64,000 bases of DNA from Curvibacter gracilis ATCC BAA-807 (GTDB lineage Bacteria > Pseudomonadota > Gammaproteobacteria > Burkholderiales > Burkholderiaceae_C), in NCBI RefSeq assembly GCF_000518645.1, contig NZ_JADZ01000011.1, positions 62,001 to 126,000 on the forward strand, given 5' to 3'. The notes beneath the pieces are model-generated. The model saw only the letters and a program-made list of their open reading frames with translations. It was not told the origin of the DNA and ran no database searches. A program made the translations under genes and the position numbers. Shown here piece by piece: positions 26,437 through 37,672 of this stretch (positions are counted from its first letter, which is position 1; each line of letters opens with the position of its first letter).

Positions 26437-28581
26437 ATGACTTCTCCCGCCTTTTACTCCCAGGATATGACCGACCCGGCGCGGCCCTTGCCGACCGACG
26501 GCGCCGAGGTGCTGCGCCGGCTCGTGGCCGAGCTGCAAAGCCAGAACGAGATCCTGCGCTACAGCCAGGCCAATGCGGAGAGTGCCTCGGAGCGTTTCGA
26601 GACCCTGTTCTCCAGCGTGCCCCTGCCGCTGATGGTGATCGACGAACACGACATCGTGGCCCAGGCCAATTCGATGGCACACCGGCGCTTCCAGCCCACC
26701 GAAGCCGACCGCCCCCTGGTGTCGCTGATGCCTTTTGTGAGCGAGGCCCATGTCGGCAAGGTGCAGCAGGCCCTGGCCCAGGCGCAAAGCGAAGGCCAGG
26801 GCGAGGCCACCGAGGTGGTGTTCGCCATCGGTGACAGCGGCCAACTGACCGGCGATCTGCACGTGCGCCGGCTCGAAACCCACCAGGACGGCGCGCCGCC
26901 CCTGGTGCAGTACATCTGCGCGGTGATCGACCAGGGCCCGCTGCTGGCCGAGCGCCGCGCACTGCAGGAGAGCGCCGCCGCGCTGCAGGAGCGCAATGAA
27001 CAGCTGCACGCCAGCGAACGGCGCCTGGAGGCCATCATCAACTCGGCGCTGGATGCCATCGTGTGCGTGGACAAGGACCAGCGCATCACCGTTTTCAACC
27101 CCACGGCGGCGGCCCTGTTCCAGTGCCCCGCCAGCGACGCCCTGGGCAGCCCGCTGGAACGCTTTCTGCCCAACGCCAGCGAGGCCCTGGCCTTCACCCA
27201 GACCGCCAGCCAGGCCCTGCTGGGCGACCTGACGGCCCGCACCGCCAGTGGCAAGGAGCTGTCGGTCGAGGTCAGCGTCTCGGTAGAGCGCCATGCCGAA
27301 GGCGAGACCATCACCGTGTTCGCGCGCGACCTGACCGCCCGCAAGCGCGCCGAGGCGCACCGGGCCGAACTCGAGGTGCAGCTGCGTGAATCGCAGAAGA
27401 TGCAGGCCGTGGGCACCATGGCCGGCGGCATTGCGCACGATTTCAACAACATCCTGGGCGCCATCCTGGGCAACGTCGAACTGGCCCGGGGCGACCTGAG
27501 CGCCGAATCGCCGGCCCTGATCAGCCTCAATGAGATCGACAAGGCCGGCCGCCGGGCCCGCGAACTGGTGCGCCAGATCCTGACCTTCAGCCGCAACGAG
27601 GCGCCGCGGCGCAGCCCCCTGGCGCTGGAGGAAGTGGTTCACGAGACCGAGCGCCTGCTGCACGTCACGCTACCGCCAGGCATCACCCTGCACCTGGACC
27701 TGGCGCCCCACACACCGAGGGTGCTGGCCGACGCCACCCAGGTCGAACAGGCCCTGCTCAACCTGTGCACCAATGCCATCCACGCCATGGAACCCGGCCC
27801 CGGTCGGGTGACCATCCGGCTGGCCCCGCTGATGCCCGATCCCCGCTTGCGCGAGCGCCTGCGCCTGCCCCCCGGCCCCTACCTGTGCCTGAGCGTGCAT
27901 GACAGCGGCCAGGGCATGGACGCGGCCACCCTGCAGCGCATCTTCGAGCCTTTCTTCACCACCAAGCCCGTGGGACAAGGCACGGGCCTGGGCCTGGCCG
28001 TGGTGCACGGCGTGATGCGCACCCACGACGGCGCGGTGGATGTGCAGAGCAAACCCGGCCAGGGCAGCACCTTCTCGCTGTACTTTCCCGCCCTGCGCGG
28101 GGCCCAGGCCGTCAACCCCTTTCACGAGACGCACGGCGGTGCAGCCACGGCACCGAGCGCCCCGCCCGCCAGCCCGGCCCCTGGGGTCAAGGAAGCCGCC
28201 CCGGCCCCGGAAGGCCAGGGCCACCGCGTGATGTACGTCGATGACGATACCGCCCTGGTGTTTCTGGTGGAACGCCTGCTGCGCCGCCGCGGCTACCGCG
28301 TCAGCACCTACACCGATCCCCAGGAGGCGGCCGCCGCACTGCGCGCCGACCCGCAGGCCTGCGACCTGCTGGTGACCGACTACAACATGCCGGGCTACTC
28401 GGGTGTCGACCTGCTGCGCGAGGTGCGCGGCATCCGCCCTGACCTGCCGGTGGCCCTGGCCTCGGGCTATGTGACGGCCGAGATCGAGCGCAGCGCGCTG
28501 GCCGAAGGCGCCCGCGCCCTGATCCACAAACCCAACGATGTCGAAGAGCTGTGCGCCACCGTGCAGCGCCTGCTGAGCTGA
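26437..28581 (+). CDS. Hybrid sensor histidine kinase with PAS domains and C-terminal receiver
   Basis: A 714-residue cytosolic hybrid kinase. Two PAS domains occupy residues about 50-170 and 195-315. The H box is MAGGIAHDFNNILG with the phosphoacceptor His334; the N box EQALLNLCTNAIHAME and G boxes (HDSGQGMD, GTGLGLAVV) form the ATPase. After a Pro/Ala-rich linker a receiver domain follows (VMYVDDDTAL) with phosphoacceptor Asp648 in LLVTDYNMPG. No membrane segment is visible, so it senses an internal signal. The start at 26437 is chosen to leave the vapBC45-like promoter free; an ATG at 26467 is possible. No dedicated output regulator is adjacent. Confidence 0.88.
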   Translation: MTSPAFYSQDMTDPARPLPTDGAEVLRRLVAELQSQNEILRYSQANAESASERFETLFSSVPLPLMVIDEHDIVAQANSMAHRRFQPTEADRPLVSLMPFVSEAHVGKVQQALAQAQSEGQGEATEVVFAIGDSGQLTGDLHVRRLETHQDGAPPLVQYICAVIDQGPLLAERRALQESAAALQERNEQLHASERRLEAIINSALDAIVCVDKDQRITVFNPTAAALFQCPASDALGSPLERFLPNASEALAFTQTASQALLGDLTARTASGKELSVEVSVSVERHAEGETITVFARDLTARKRAEAHRAELEVQLRESQKMQAVGTMAGGIAHDFNNILGAILGNVELARGDLSAESPALISLNEIDKAGRRARELVRQILTFSRNEAPRRSPLALEEVVHETERLLHVTLPPGITLHLDLAPHTPRVLADATQVEQALLNLCTNAIHAMEPGPGRVTIRLAPLMPDPRLRERLRLPPGPYLCLSVHDSGQGMDAATLQRIFEPFFTTKPVGQGTGLGLAVVHGVMRTHDGAVDVQSKPGQGSTFSLYFPALRGAQAVNPFHETHGGAATAPSAPPASPAPGVKEAAPAPEGQGHRVMYVDDDTALVFLVERLLRRRGYRVSTYTDPQEAAAALRADPQACDLLVTDYNMPGYSGVDLLREVRGIRPDLPVALASGYVTAEIERSALAEGARALIHKPNDVEELCATVQRLLS

Positions 28582-28623
28582 GAACGGTTGCCGTTCTGAA
28601 ACCAGCCCCGCCCCTGAACCCCC

Positions 28624-29490
28624 ATGCCGACCTTCCACGTTCGTGCTGCCGACGGCAGCCTGCAAGCCCCCGCCCGCCAGCCCACCCCGGCGCCTGAACC
28701 CAGGCCCGCCCTCACCGGCCGTGCCGCCCGCCGCGAACGCGCCGCGCAGGCGGCCGCAGCCCGGCCGGTGCCCCCGGTGGTGGTCGCGCCCAGCACCCTG
28801 TACCTGGGCCAGGGCAACACCCAGGCGGCCCGTGTGCTGAACACCCCGGCCGGCCCCATCACCTGCCTGTACGAAGATGCCAGCGTGCTGGCCTTCGACA
28901 AGCCCGCCGGCATGCACTCGGTGCCCGGCAAGGGCGAGGACAAGCAGGATTGCCTGTCGGCCCGGGTGCAGGCCCTGTTTCCCGAGGCCCGCGTGGTGCA
29001 CCGGCTTGATCTGGACACCTCCGGCATCATCGTGATGGCCCGCGGCGCCGAGGCCCAGCGCCGCATCAACCGCAGCTTCGAGCAACGCGAGGTCGACAAG
29101 CGCTATGTGGCCGTGGTGCAAGGCTGCCTCACTGCGCCGGCCAGCGACTGGGGCCTGATCGACCTGCCCATCGCCCTGGACTGGGTCAACCGCCCCCTGC
29201 ACATCGTGGACGCCGCCACCGGCCGGCCCAGCCAGACCCATTGGCATCTGCTGGCCGTCGACGAGGCCGCCAGCACCTCGCGCGTGCTGCTGGAGCCCTT
29301 CACCGGGCGCTCGCACCAACTGCGCGTGCACCTGCAGGCCCTGGGCCACCCCATGCTGGGCGACCGCCTGTACGGCGGCCCCATTGCCACCCCCCGTGCG
29401 CCCCGCCTGCTGCTGCACGCCACCCAGATCCGCCTGCCCCACCCGGACAGCGGCGCCCCGCTGTTCATCGAGAGCCCTGTCCCTTTCTGA
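28624..29490 (+). CDS. RluA-family pseudouridine synthase
   Basis: A 288-residue RNA-modifying enzyme that isomerises uridine in rRNA or tRNA. The catalytic motif HRLDLDTSG is present (catalytic Asp in LDLDTSG), and GRSHQLRVHLQALGHPMLGDRLYG is the other RluA signature. The first 70 residues form an Ala/Pro/Arg-rich extension with no recognised S4 domain. It could be RluA/RluC-like; the target cannot be named. It is codirectional with the flavin reductase gene 9 bp downstream. Confidence 0.88.
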   Translation: MPTFHVRAADGSLQAPARQPTPAPEPRPALTGRAARRERAAQAAAARPVPPVVVAPSTLYLGQGNTQAARVLNTPAGPITCLYEDASVLAFDKPAGMHSVPGKGEDKQDCLSARVQALFPEARVVHRLDLDTSGIIVMARGAEAQRRINRSFEQREVDKRYVAVVQGCLTAPASDWGLIDLPIALDWVNRPLHIVDAATGRPSQTHWHLLAVDEAASTSRVLLEPFTGRSHQLRVHLQALGHPMLGDRLYGGPIATPRAPRLLLHATQIRLPHPDSGAPLFIESPVPF

Positions 29491-29499
29491 GCCGCCCCC

Positions 29500-30072
29500 A
29501 TGACCCGCCTTGCCGTCGACCTCGCCAAAGCCACCCGCCTGCTCAACCACGGGCCCACCGTGCTGGTGTCCAGTGCCCATGCCGGGCGCCACAATGTCAT
29601 GGCAGCGGCCTGGTCCATGCCCCTGGACTTCGAGCCCCCCAAGGTGGCGGTGGTGATCGACAAGGCCACGCTGACGCGCGAGCTGGTCGACGCCTCGGGC
29701 GAGTTCGTGCTCAACATCCCACCGGCCGCCATGGCCCAGGCCACCTTGCGCCTGGGTCGCGAAAGCGGGCGCGACCAGCCCGACAAGCTGGCCCGCAGCG
29801 GCATCCGGCTGGAACCCGCCAGCCGTGTGCAGGCCCCGCTGGTGCAAGGCTGCATCGCCTGGCTCGAATGCCGCGTGCTGCCCACCAGCGCCGCCGTGGC
29901 CGGCCCGCACGACCTGTTCCTGGCCGAGGTACTGGCCGCCTGGGCCGACGAGCGCGTGTTCCGCGACGGGCACTGGCGCTTCGAAGAGGCCCCGGACGAG
30001 CTGCGCAGCCTGCACTACGTGGCAGGAGGTCATTTTTACCAAATTGGTTCAAGCATCGACGTTGAATCTTGA
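29500..30072 (+). CDS. Flavin reductase family protein (FMN-binding split barrel)
   Basis: A 190-residue FMN-binding protein of the flavin reductase-like split-barrel family. Recognisable parts are the N-terminal PTVLVSSAHAGRHNVMAAAW, FEPPKVAVVID and the middle GEFVLNIPPAA. Such proteins supply reduced flavin or act as FMN-dependent reductases. It follows the pseudouridine synthase by 9 bp. After its stop comes an AT-rich stretch (30073-30180) that separates it from the response regulator gene. Confidence 0.85.
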   Translation: MTRLAVDLAKATRLLNHGPTVLVSSAHAGRHNVMAAAWSMPLDFEPPKVAVVIDKATLTRELVDASGEFVLNIPPAAMAQATLRLGRESGRDQPDKLARSGIRLEPASRVQAPLVQGCIAWLECRVLPTSAAVAGPHDLFLAEVLAAWADERVFRDGHWRFEEAPDELRSLHYVAGGHFYQIGSSIDVES

Positions 30073-30246
30073 GAAATCTCTCGCACAATCACTAATTTCA
30101 GGCGAATTAATTCCATATAAATCACATATTTCATTTTTAAATCGGAATGTGATAAATTTCAGGCACCGCTTTGCGTGTGCCATGCCGTTCCCAGTGGAAG
30201 CCCATGCCCCAAGCAAAGCCTTGTTGCACTTTCCAGGAGCGATGCT
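30073..30246. promoter_or_regulatory. AT-rich intergenic region upstream of the response regulator gene
   Basis: The interval 30073-30165 is strikingly AT-rich (several runs of A and T) against the GC-rich surroundings. It most likely holds the promoter of the two-component pair. I could not choose a single convincing -35/-10 pair. Confidence 0.4.
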
Positions 30247-30740
30247 TTGGACTCCACCAGCCCACCTGCCTCACCGATCACTCTGCTGTGTGTGGACGAC
30301 GATGCCACCGTGCTGTCGGCCTTGCGCACCTTGCTGAAGAACACCTTGGGCACCCATTGCCAGATTGAGCTGGCTGAAAGCGGACAGGAGGCGCTCGAGA
30401 TCTGCGAAGAGTTGCAAGCCGAGGGGCAGGCTGTGAATGTGGTGATCTCCGACTTCATCATGCCCAGCATGCGCGGCGACGAACTGCTGGTGCGCCTGCA
30501 CGAGAAGTTTCCGGACATGGTCAAGATCATGCTCACCGGCCAGAGTGACTTTGCCGGGGTCAAACGCGTGATCAACGAAGCCCGGCTCTACCGCTTCATC
30601 GAGAAGCCCTTCAACAACGCCGATCTGGTGCTGACGGCCAAGGCGGCCATCGAGGCCAAGCGCAGCGAAGCCCAGATGCAGGCCGAGATCAGTGAACTGA
30701 AGCGCCGCGTGGCCGAGTTGGAACAGGCCTTGGCCGTGCG

Positions 30741-30744
<4 letters not shown>
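30247..30744 (+). CDS. Single-domain response regulator with C-terminal coiled coil
   Basis: A 165-residue cytosolic regulator. The receiver domain has the acidic pocket LLCVDDDATVL and the phosphoacceptor Asp69 in VVISDFIMPS; the conserved Lys is in RFIEKPFNN. After it, residues about 135-163 form a short coiled coil (EAQMQAEISELKRRVAELEQAL) rather than a DNA-binding domain. The start is TTG at 30247, with AGGAG seven bases upstream; no in-frame ATG is suitable. The kinase gene begins 4 bp before its stop, so they form a coupled pair. The output is unknown. Confidence 0.85.
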
Positions 30745-32906
<2,162 letters not shown>

Positions 32907-32972
32907 ATCTGGCGCTGTTGGTTCGGAACAACCCTGTCAACACCGCCGGGCGCTTGGCGCTAGCATGACGTC

Positions 32973-33731
32973 ATGACCACCTCCTTGTACATCCTCACCG
33001 GCGCCTCGCGCGGCATGGGCTTGGCCTTGGCTGAGCAACTGCTGCAAGCGGGCAACACCTTGCTGACCCTGCAGCGCAGCCCGCACCCCGACCTGCCCGC
33101 CCTGGCCGAGGCCCGGGGGGCGCGCCTGCTGGCCTGGTCGGTCGACCTGGCCGACAGCACCGGGGCCGCGCACGAACTGGGCCTGTGGCTGCGCACCCAG
33201 GACCCGGCCGCCTACCAGCGGGCCGTGCTGATCAACAACGCGGGGGTGATCCCGCCCATTGCGCCGTTGTCGGACAGCAGCCCCGAGCTGGTGGCCGCCG
33301 CACTGCGCGTGGGGCTGGAGGCACCCATGCTGTTGTGCGCGGCCTTTTTGAACGGCACCGCCGGCTGGTCACTGCCACGCCAGGTGCTGAACATCTCCTC
33401 GGGCCTGGGCCGGCGGGCCATGGCCTCGCAGGCGCCCTACTGCGCCGCCAAGGCCGGCATGGACCACTTCACGCGCTGCCTGGCGCTGGACGAGGCCCAG
33501 AAACCCAACGGCGCCAAGGTCTGCTCGCTGGCCCCCGGCGTGATCGACACCGACATGCAGGTGCAGTTGCGCAGCACGCCAGCCGAGGCCTTCCCCGACC
33601 AAGGCAACTTTGCCGCGCTCAAGAACAAGGGCCAGCTGACGTCGCCGCAAGAGGCCGCAGCCCGCCTGCTGGCCTACCTGCAACGGCCCGACTTCGGCAA
33701 CCAGCCCGTGGCCGACGTACGCGACGCCTGA
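32973..33731 (+). CDS. SDR family oxidoreductase, sepiapterin/benzil reductase-like
   Basis: A 252-residue NAD(P)H-dependent reductase. The coenzyme loop is TGASRGMG (residues 9-16), NNAG follows, and the active-site Tyr/Lys are in YCAAKAGMDHF. The ending KVCSLAPGVIDTDMQVQLR with the PAEAFPD stretch resembles the sepiapterin reductase/benzil reductase subgroup. The substrate is unknown. Its 3' end faces the TonB-dependent receptor gene over 9 bp. Confidence 0.85.
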   Translation: MTTSLYILTGASRGMGLALAEQLLQAGNTLLTLQRSPHPDLPALAEARGARLLAWSVDLADSTGAAHELGLWLRTQDPAAYQRAVLINNAGVIPPIAPLSDSSPELVAAALRVGLEAPMLLCAAFLNGTAGWSLPRQVLNISSGLGRRAMASQAPYCAAKAGMDHFTRCLALDEAQKPNGAKVCSLAPGVIDTDMQVQLRSTPAEAFPDQGNFAALKNKGQLTSPQEAAARLLAYLQRPDFGNQPVADVRDA

Positions 33732-33740
33732 ACGGCCACC

Positions 33741-35897
33741 TCAGAAGTTCAGCCGCAGCCCCAGGCGCAGGGTGCGCGGCTCCAGGGGGTGGATCAGGCG
33801 CCCATCGATGGCCGAGCCACTGCCGCAGCCCCCGGTGCCACCCAGGGCCTCGCGCTGGGTGCAGGCACCGCCCCAGTATTCGATGTCGTTGGCGCGCCGG
33901 TCAAACAGGTTGAGCACATCCAGACTGGCCTGCCAGCGGCTCGATCCGGTCTGGAAGCGGTAGCCCAGCTTCAGGCTGCCCAGCCAGTAGCCGCGCGACT
34001 GCTGCTGCCCGGTCTCCTCCAGGTCATAGGCTCCCAGGTAGCGCAGACGCAGCCCAGCAAACCAGGGCCCGCCCTGATCCCAGTTCAAGCCCATCGAAGC
34101 CGTCAGCGGCACGGCATTGGGCACATGGCTGCCGCCATTGACGGCCTGCACAAAGCGCGCCCGTGACCAGGCCAGGTTGCCATCCCACGCCAGGCCGGGC
34201 GCCAGCTGCACGTCCTGGGCCCACTCCAGGCCCCAGCGCCGCGAGGCCCCCCGGGGTTCGGTGACGCCCTCGTCGCCCACAAACACCAGCTCCGAGGCCA
34301 GTTGCATCTGCCAGAGGCTGAGTCGGGTCTGCCAGCCCGGCAGCGGCTGGGTGCGCAGGCCGATTTCATGGCCGCGGGCCTTGACCAGCAGAGGCACCGG
34401 GCTGACGGCGCTGCCATCCTGCGGGCTGGTGCGGGTGGTGGCCCCACGGGCATCGTTGCTGTGAAAGCCCTGGCCCGCGTTGGCAAAGAACTCGGTGCCC
34501 CCCAGCGCCTGGAACGGCCCCAGCACCAGGCCCATACGTGGGCTGAGCTGGCGGGCCGACACGCTGCCGCCATTGTCGGCATTGAAAGCCCCGGCCAACG
34601 GTGTGACCCGGGCCTGCAGGTGGTCCTGCCGCAGGCCCAGGCTGGTGCGCAACCAGGGCTGCCAGGTGGTGCGGGCCTCCAGCGACAGGCCGACCGCGGT
34701 CTCGGTGATGCGGTCCTGACGCAGCACCTCGGTGCGCTGGCGGTTCACGGTGCTGAACAGGCCCACGTTGCTGATGCGGTCCTGCCGCAGCAGCGTGCCC
34801 AGCGTCAGCTCGGTGGCCCCGGCACCCTCGCCCAGAAACCAGCTGTGCTGCCAGCCCCCGCCCCACAGCACACGCTGATCGGCCTGCTCATGCTGGTCAC
34901 CCGCAAGACCGTTCACAAAGCCCGACGGCGCCGAAAACAGGTTCAGCCCGTAGTCAACCACATAGGCCTGGGCCCGGCTGGCGCTGGTGGCACCGCTGTC
35001 GGCCCATTCGGCCGACAGGCTGTAGCGGTGGGTGCGCCCGCCGTCGCCCGGCGACAACACGCCGTAGCGCCCGATCTCGCCCGACACGATGGCCCGCTCG
35101 GGCACATGCTCGGTGGCCTGCCAATCGGCCTGGTACGCCAGAGCGCTGATCGAATAGCCGCGCGCCGCGGTGCCCGACGACAGCTTGAGCACCGCGTTCT
35201 GCTTGCCCAGGCGCTCGGGCTGCTGCCAGGGGCCGTTGTTGTGCGTCAGCTCCAGGGCCATCAGGAGCGACTTGTCGTCGATGACACGGCTGTCTGCCAC
35301 GAGGCTGCGGCGGTAGCCCCTCGGCCCCAAACTCAGATCGATGAAAGGCGCAGGCAACTGCCGCACATAGTCGATCCGGGCGCTGCCGGCCACGGCAAAG
35401 TCGGCGTCTTCAGCGTGGTACACGCCCTTGCGGTATTGCAGGCTGCTGACCAGCTCAGGGATCAGGAAGTTCAAATCCATGTAGCCCTGGCCATGGGCGT
35501 GCGACACCATGTTGATCGGCATGCCCATGAGGTGGGTCGCAAAGTCGCTGCCATGGTCGAGGTTGAAGCCGCGCAGAAAGTACTGGTTGGCCTTGCCATC
35601 GCCCGAATGCTGGGTGACCACCAGGCCGGGCACCGACTCCATCAGGTCCGCCGGACGCAGCAAGGGGCGCCGGGTCAGTCGATCGGCCGTGACGCGGCCC
35701 TCGCTGGCGCTGTCTGACTCGCCTGCTGCGGTGGCCTCGCCCGCCGACACGCGGATCTCCGACAACTGCGGCATGGCGGGCTGGGCCATCACTGCGGAGG
35801 TGGCAAGGCAGCCCAGCAAGGGGCCGAACAGCCAGCGATGGCGGATGGGTTGAAAGTGGCCGGCAAGAACAGGGCCGAGACATGAAAACAAAGGCAT
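33741..35897 (-). CDS. TonB-dependent outer-membrane receptor under cobalamin riboswitch control
   Basis: A 718-residue outer-membrane receptor (from the ATG at 35897). A signal peptide-like stretch (WLFGPLLGCLATSAVMA) is followed by a TonB box-like SEIRVSAG. A plug domain follows (RRPLLRPADLMESVPGLVV, RGFNLDHGSDF) and the rest alternates like beta strands, ending with the aromatic C terminus LRLGLRLNF needed for outer-membrane assembly. A GTG at 35957 could be an alternative start. The cobalamin riboswitch in its leader suggests uptake of vitamin B12, a corrinoid or possibly cobalt, but the protein is longer than E. coli BtuB (about 600 residues) and its ligand is inferred. Confidence 0.88.
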   Translation of the reverse strand: MPLFSCLGPVLAGHFQPIRHRWLFGPLLGCLATSAVMAQPAMPQLSEIRVSAGEATAAGESDSASEGRVTADRLTRRPLLRPADLMESVPGLVVTQHSGDGKANQYFLRGFNLDHGSDFATHLMGMPINMVSHAHGQGYMDLNFLIPELVSSLQYRKGVYHAEDADFAVAGSARIDYVRQLPAPFIDLSLGPRGYRRSLVADSRVIDDKSLLMALELTHNNGPWQQPERLGKQNAVLKLSSGTAARGYSISALAYQADWQATEHVPERAIVSGEIGRYGVLSPGDGGRTHRYSLSAEWADSGATSASRAQAYVVDYGLNLFSAPSGFVNGLAGDQHEQADQRVLWGGGWQHSWFLGEGAGATELTLGTLLRQDRISNVGLFSTVNRQRTEVLRQDRITETAVGLSLEARTTWQPWLRTSLGLRQDHLQARVTPLAGAFNADNGGSVSARQLSPRMGLVLGPFQALGGTEFFANAGQGFHSNDARGATTRTSPQDGSAVSPVPLLVKARGHEIGLRTQPLPGWQTRLSLWQMQLASELVFVGDEGVTEPRGASRRWGLEWAQDVQLAPGLAWDGNLAWSRARFVQAVNGGSHVPNAVPLTASMGLNWDQGGPWFAGLRLRYLGAYDLEETGQQQSRGYWLGSLKLGYRFQTGSSRWQASLDVLNLFDRRANDIEYWGGACTQREALGGTGGCGSGSAIDGRLIHPLEPRTLRLGLRLNF

Positions 35898-36039
35898 CTC
35901 CGGTGGGACTGCAGAGGCGGCACCGCGCCAAGACGAACCGGAAAAGCCCACGGGCACCCGCGCACGGGCGCCCAGGCACAGGCATGCCCAGGGGCCCCGA
36001 AGGGTGTCCGACAGAACCCTTCCCTCACCCCGAGGACTG

Positions 36040-36250
36040 GCACCACGCGTGGATCAGGCCGGTCTTCTGGCTCGCCTTCATCCTTCCCCGGGCCTTCCCA
36101 TGCAAGTTCATGCACAGTGGCGTCATCCGGCGTCGTCTGGCTCACAGCAGCGGGGGCTGCGCCGGAATGGTTGATGGCATCAACGTCACCGGCTTCCCGT
36201 TTAACCCGCGCGTCGAGAACGACGGCAGGCACCTGAAACGGGAGCGAGTG
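36040..36250 (-). ncRNA. Cobalamin riboswitch
   Basis: Read on the minus strand, the leader of the TonB receptor gene has the cobalamin motif in order: GTTTCAGGTGCC near 36240, GTTAAACGGGAAGCCGGTG near 36200, the core CCGGCGCAGCCCCCGC near 36158, and the end GCCAGAAGACCGGCCTG near 36060. About 150 bases separate it from the start codon and can hold the expression platform. B12 is expected to reduce expression. Confidence 0.93.
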
Positions 36251-36394
36251 TAACCAACTTAACAATCTGTTGACCTGTCAGAGGCCCCCTCGCCACCCCC
36301 GCGACAGGCCCCGGGATGGGCGCCCTGCGGCAGCGGCTAAGATCAACGGTCTGGATCTGTAATTAAGAATTCAATCTCAACCCTAGGAGTCAAC

Positions 36395-37579
36395 ATGTCC
36401 CGTGAAGTCGTCGTCGTCAGCGGTGTGCGCACCGCCATTGGTACCTTTGGCGGAAGCCTGAAGGACATCCCGCCCACCGCCTTGGGCGCCCAGGTGGTGC
36501 GCGAGTCGCTCAAGCGCGCCCAGGTTGACGGGGCCGACGTGGGCCATGTGGTGTTCGGCCATGTGGTGAACACCGAGCCGCGCGACATGTACCTGTCGCG
36601 CGTGGCCGCGATCGATGGCGGCTGCGCCGAAGGCACACCGGCCTTCAACGTGAACCGCCTGTGCGGCTCGGGCCTGCAAGCCATCATCTCGGCCAGCCAG
36701 GCGATTCTGCTGGGCGACACCGACATCGCCATCGGCGGCGGTGCCGAGAACATGAGCCGTGCGCCCTACGCCAGCCTGGCCACCCGTTTTGGTGCCCGCA
36801 TGGGCGACACCAAGTTGGTCGACATGATGATCGGCGCCTTGCACGACCCCTTCCACAACATCCACATGGGCGTGACGGCCGAGAACATCGCCGCCAAATG
36901 GGGCATCACCCGTGCCGACCAGGACGCCCTGGCCGTGGAAAGCCACAACCGCGCCGAACGCGCCACCGCCGCAGGCTACTTCAAGGACCAGATCACTCCG
37001 GTGATGCTGAAAAGCCGCAAGGGCGAAGTGGCCTACGACACCGACGAGCACTTCCGCGCTGGCGCCACGCTGGCCGACATGGACAAGCTCAAGCCGGTGT
37101 TCATCAAGGAAAACGGCACCGTCACGGCCGGCAACGCCTCGGGCATCAATGACGCCGCCGCCGCCGTGGTGCTGATGGAAGCCGGCACCGCCAAGGCCCG
37201 CGGCCTGCAACCGCTGGCCCGTCTGGTGGCTTACGCCCATGCGGGCGTCGACCCCAAGTACATGGGCATCGGCCCGGTGCCGGCCACGCAGTTGGCCCTC
37301 AAGAAAGCCGGCCTGACGGTCAACGACCTGGACGTGATCGAGGCCAACGAGGCCTTTGCCGCCCAGGCCTGCGCCGTGACCCGCGACCTGGGCCTGGACC
37401 CGGCCAAGGTCAACCCGAACGGCTCGGGCATCTCGCTGGGCCACCCGATCGGTGCCACCGGCGCGGTGATCACCGTGAAGGCCCTGTACGAGTTGCAGCG
37501 CATCCAGGGCCGTTATGCACTGGTGACCATGTGCATTGGCGGCGGCCAAGGCATTGCAGCCATCTTCGAGCGCCTCTGA
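36395..37579 (+). CDS. bktB: Beta-ketothiolase / acetyl-CoA acetyltransferase, BktB type
   Basis: A 394-residue thiolase that joins or cleaves acyl-CoA units (acetoacetyl-CoA and longer 3-ketoacyl-CoA). The active-site residues are Cys90 (NRLCGSG), His350 (SLGHPIG) and Cys380 (MCIGGGQG). The N terminus SREVVVVSGVRTAIGTFGGSLKD and the whole sequence resemble Cupriavidus BktB closely. AGGAG sits seven bases before the ATG. No phaB or phaC gene is nearby. Together with ScoAB it fits ketone-body/PHB and short-chain fatty acid metabolism. Confidence 0.93.
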   Translation: MSREVVVVSGVRTAIGTFGGSLKDIPPTALGAQVVRESLKRAQVDGADVGHVVFGHVVNTEPRDMYLSRVAAIDGGCAEGTPAFNVNRLCGSGLQAIISASQAILLGDTDIAIGGGAENMSRAPYASLATRFGARMGDTKLVDMMIGALHDPFHNIHMGVTAENIAAKWGITRADQDALAVESHNRAERATAAGYFKDQITPVMLKSRKGEVAYDTDEHFRAGATLADMDKLKPVFIKENGTVTAGNASGINDAAAAVVLMEAGTAKARGLQPLARLVAYAHAGVDPKYMGIGPVPATQLALKKAGLTVNDLDVIEANEAFAAQACAVTRDLGLDPAKVNPNGSGISLGHPIGATGAVITVKALYELQRIQGRYALVTMCIGGGQGIAAIFERL

Positions 37580-37603
37580 TCGTACGGATTGGATCGTACG
37601 GAT
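37578..37603. repeat. Short tandem direct repeat covering the bktB stop
   Basis: The 12-mer GATCGTACGGAT occurs twice with a period of 14 bp (37578-37589 and 37592-37603). The first copy overlaps the TGA stop of bktB. Each copy contains the palindrome CGTACG. Confidence 0.7.
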
Positions 37604-37612
37604 GGCATTGCT

Positions 37613-37658
37613 CCAGCCCTTCGGGGCTGGGCCTGCCATCGGTCAGCGGCGGCAGGCC
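37613..37658 (+). terminator. Two tandem hairpins downstream of bktB
   Basis: The first has CCAGCCC (37613-37619), a TTCG tetraloop and GGGCTGG (37624-37630), giving a very stable UUCG hairpin. The second pairs GCCTGCC (37631-37637) with GGCAGGC (37651-37657). Neither is followed by a T-run, so they may work as Rho-assisted terminators or mRNA ends between bktB and the convergent peroxiredoxin gene. Confidence 0.55.
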
Positions 37659-37672
37659 GCCCATGGCTGGCT

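Noticed and set aside
36395-37579. A full phaCAB polyhydroxybutyrate operon around bktB
   Set aside because: Neither a synthase nor an acetoacetyl-CoA reductase with the PhaB pattern is adjacent; the next genes are a peroxiredoxin and a phospholipase D.
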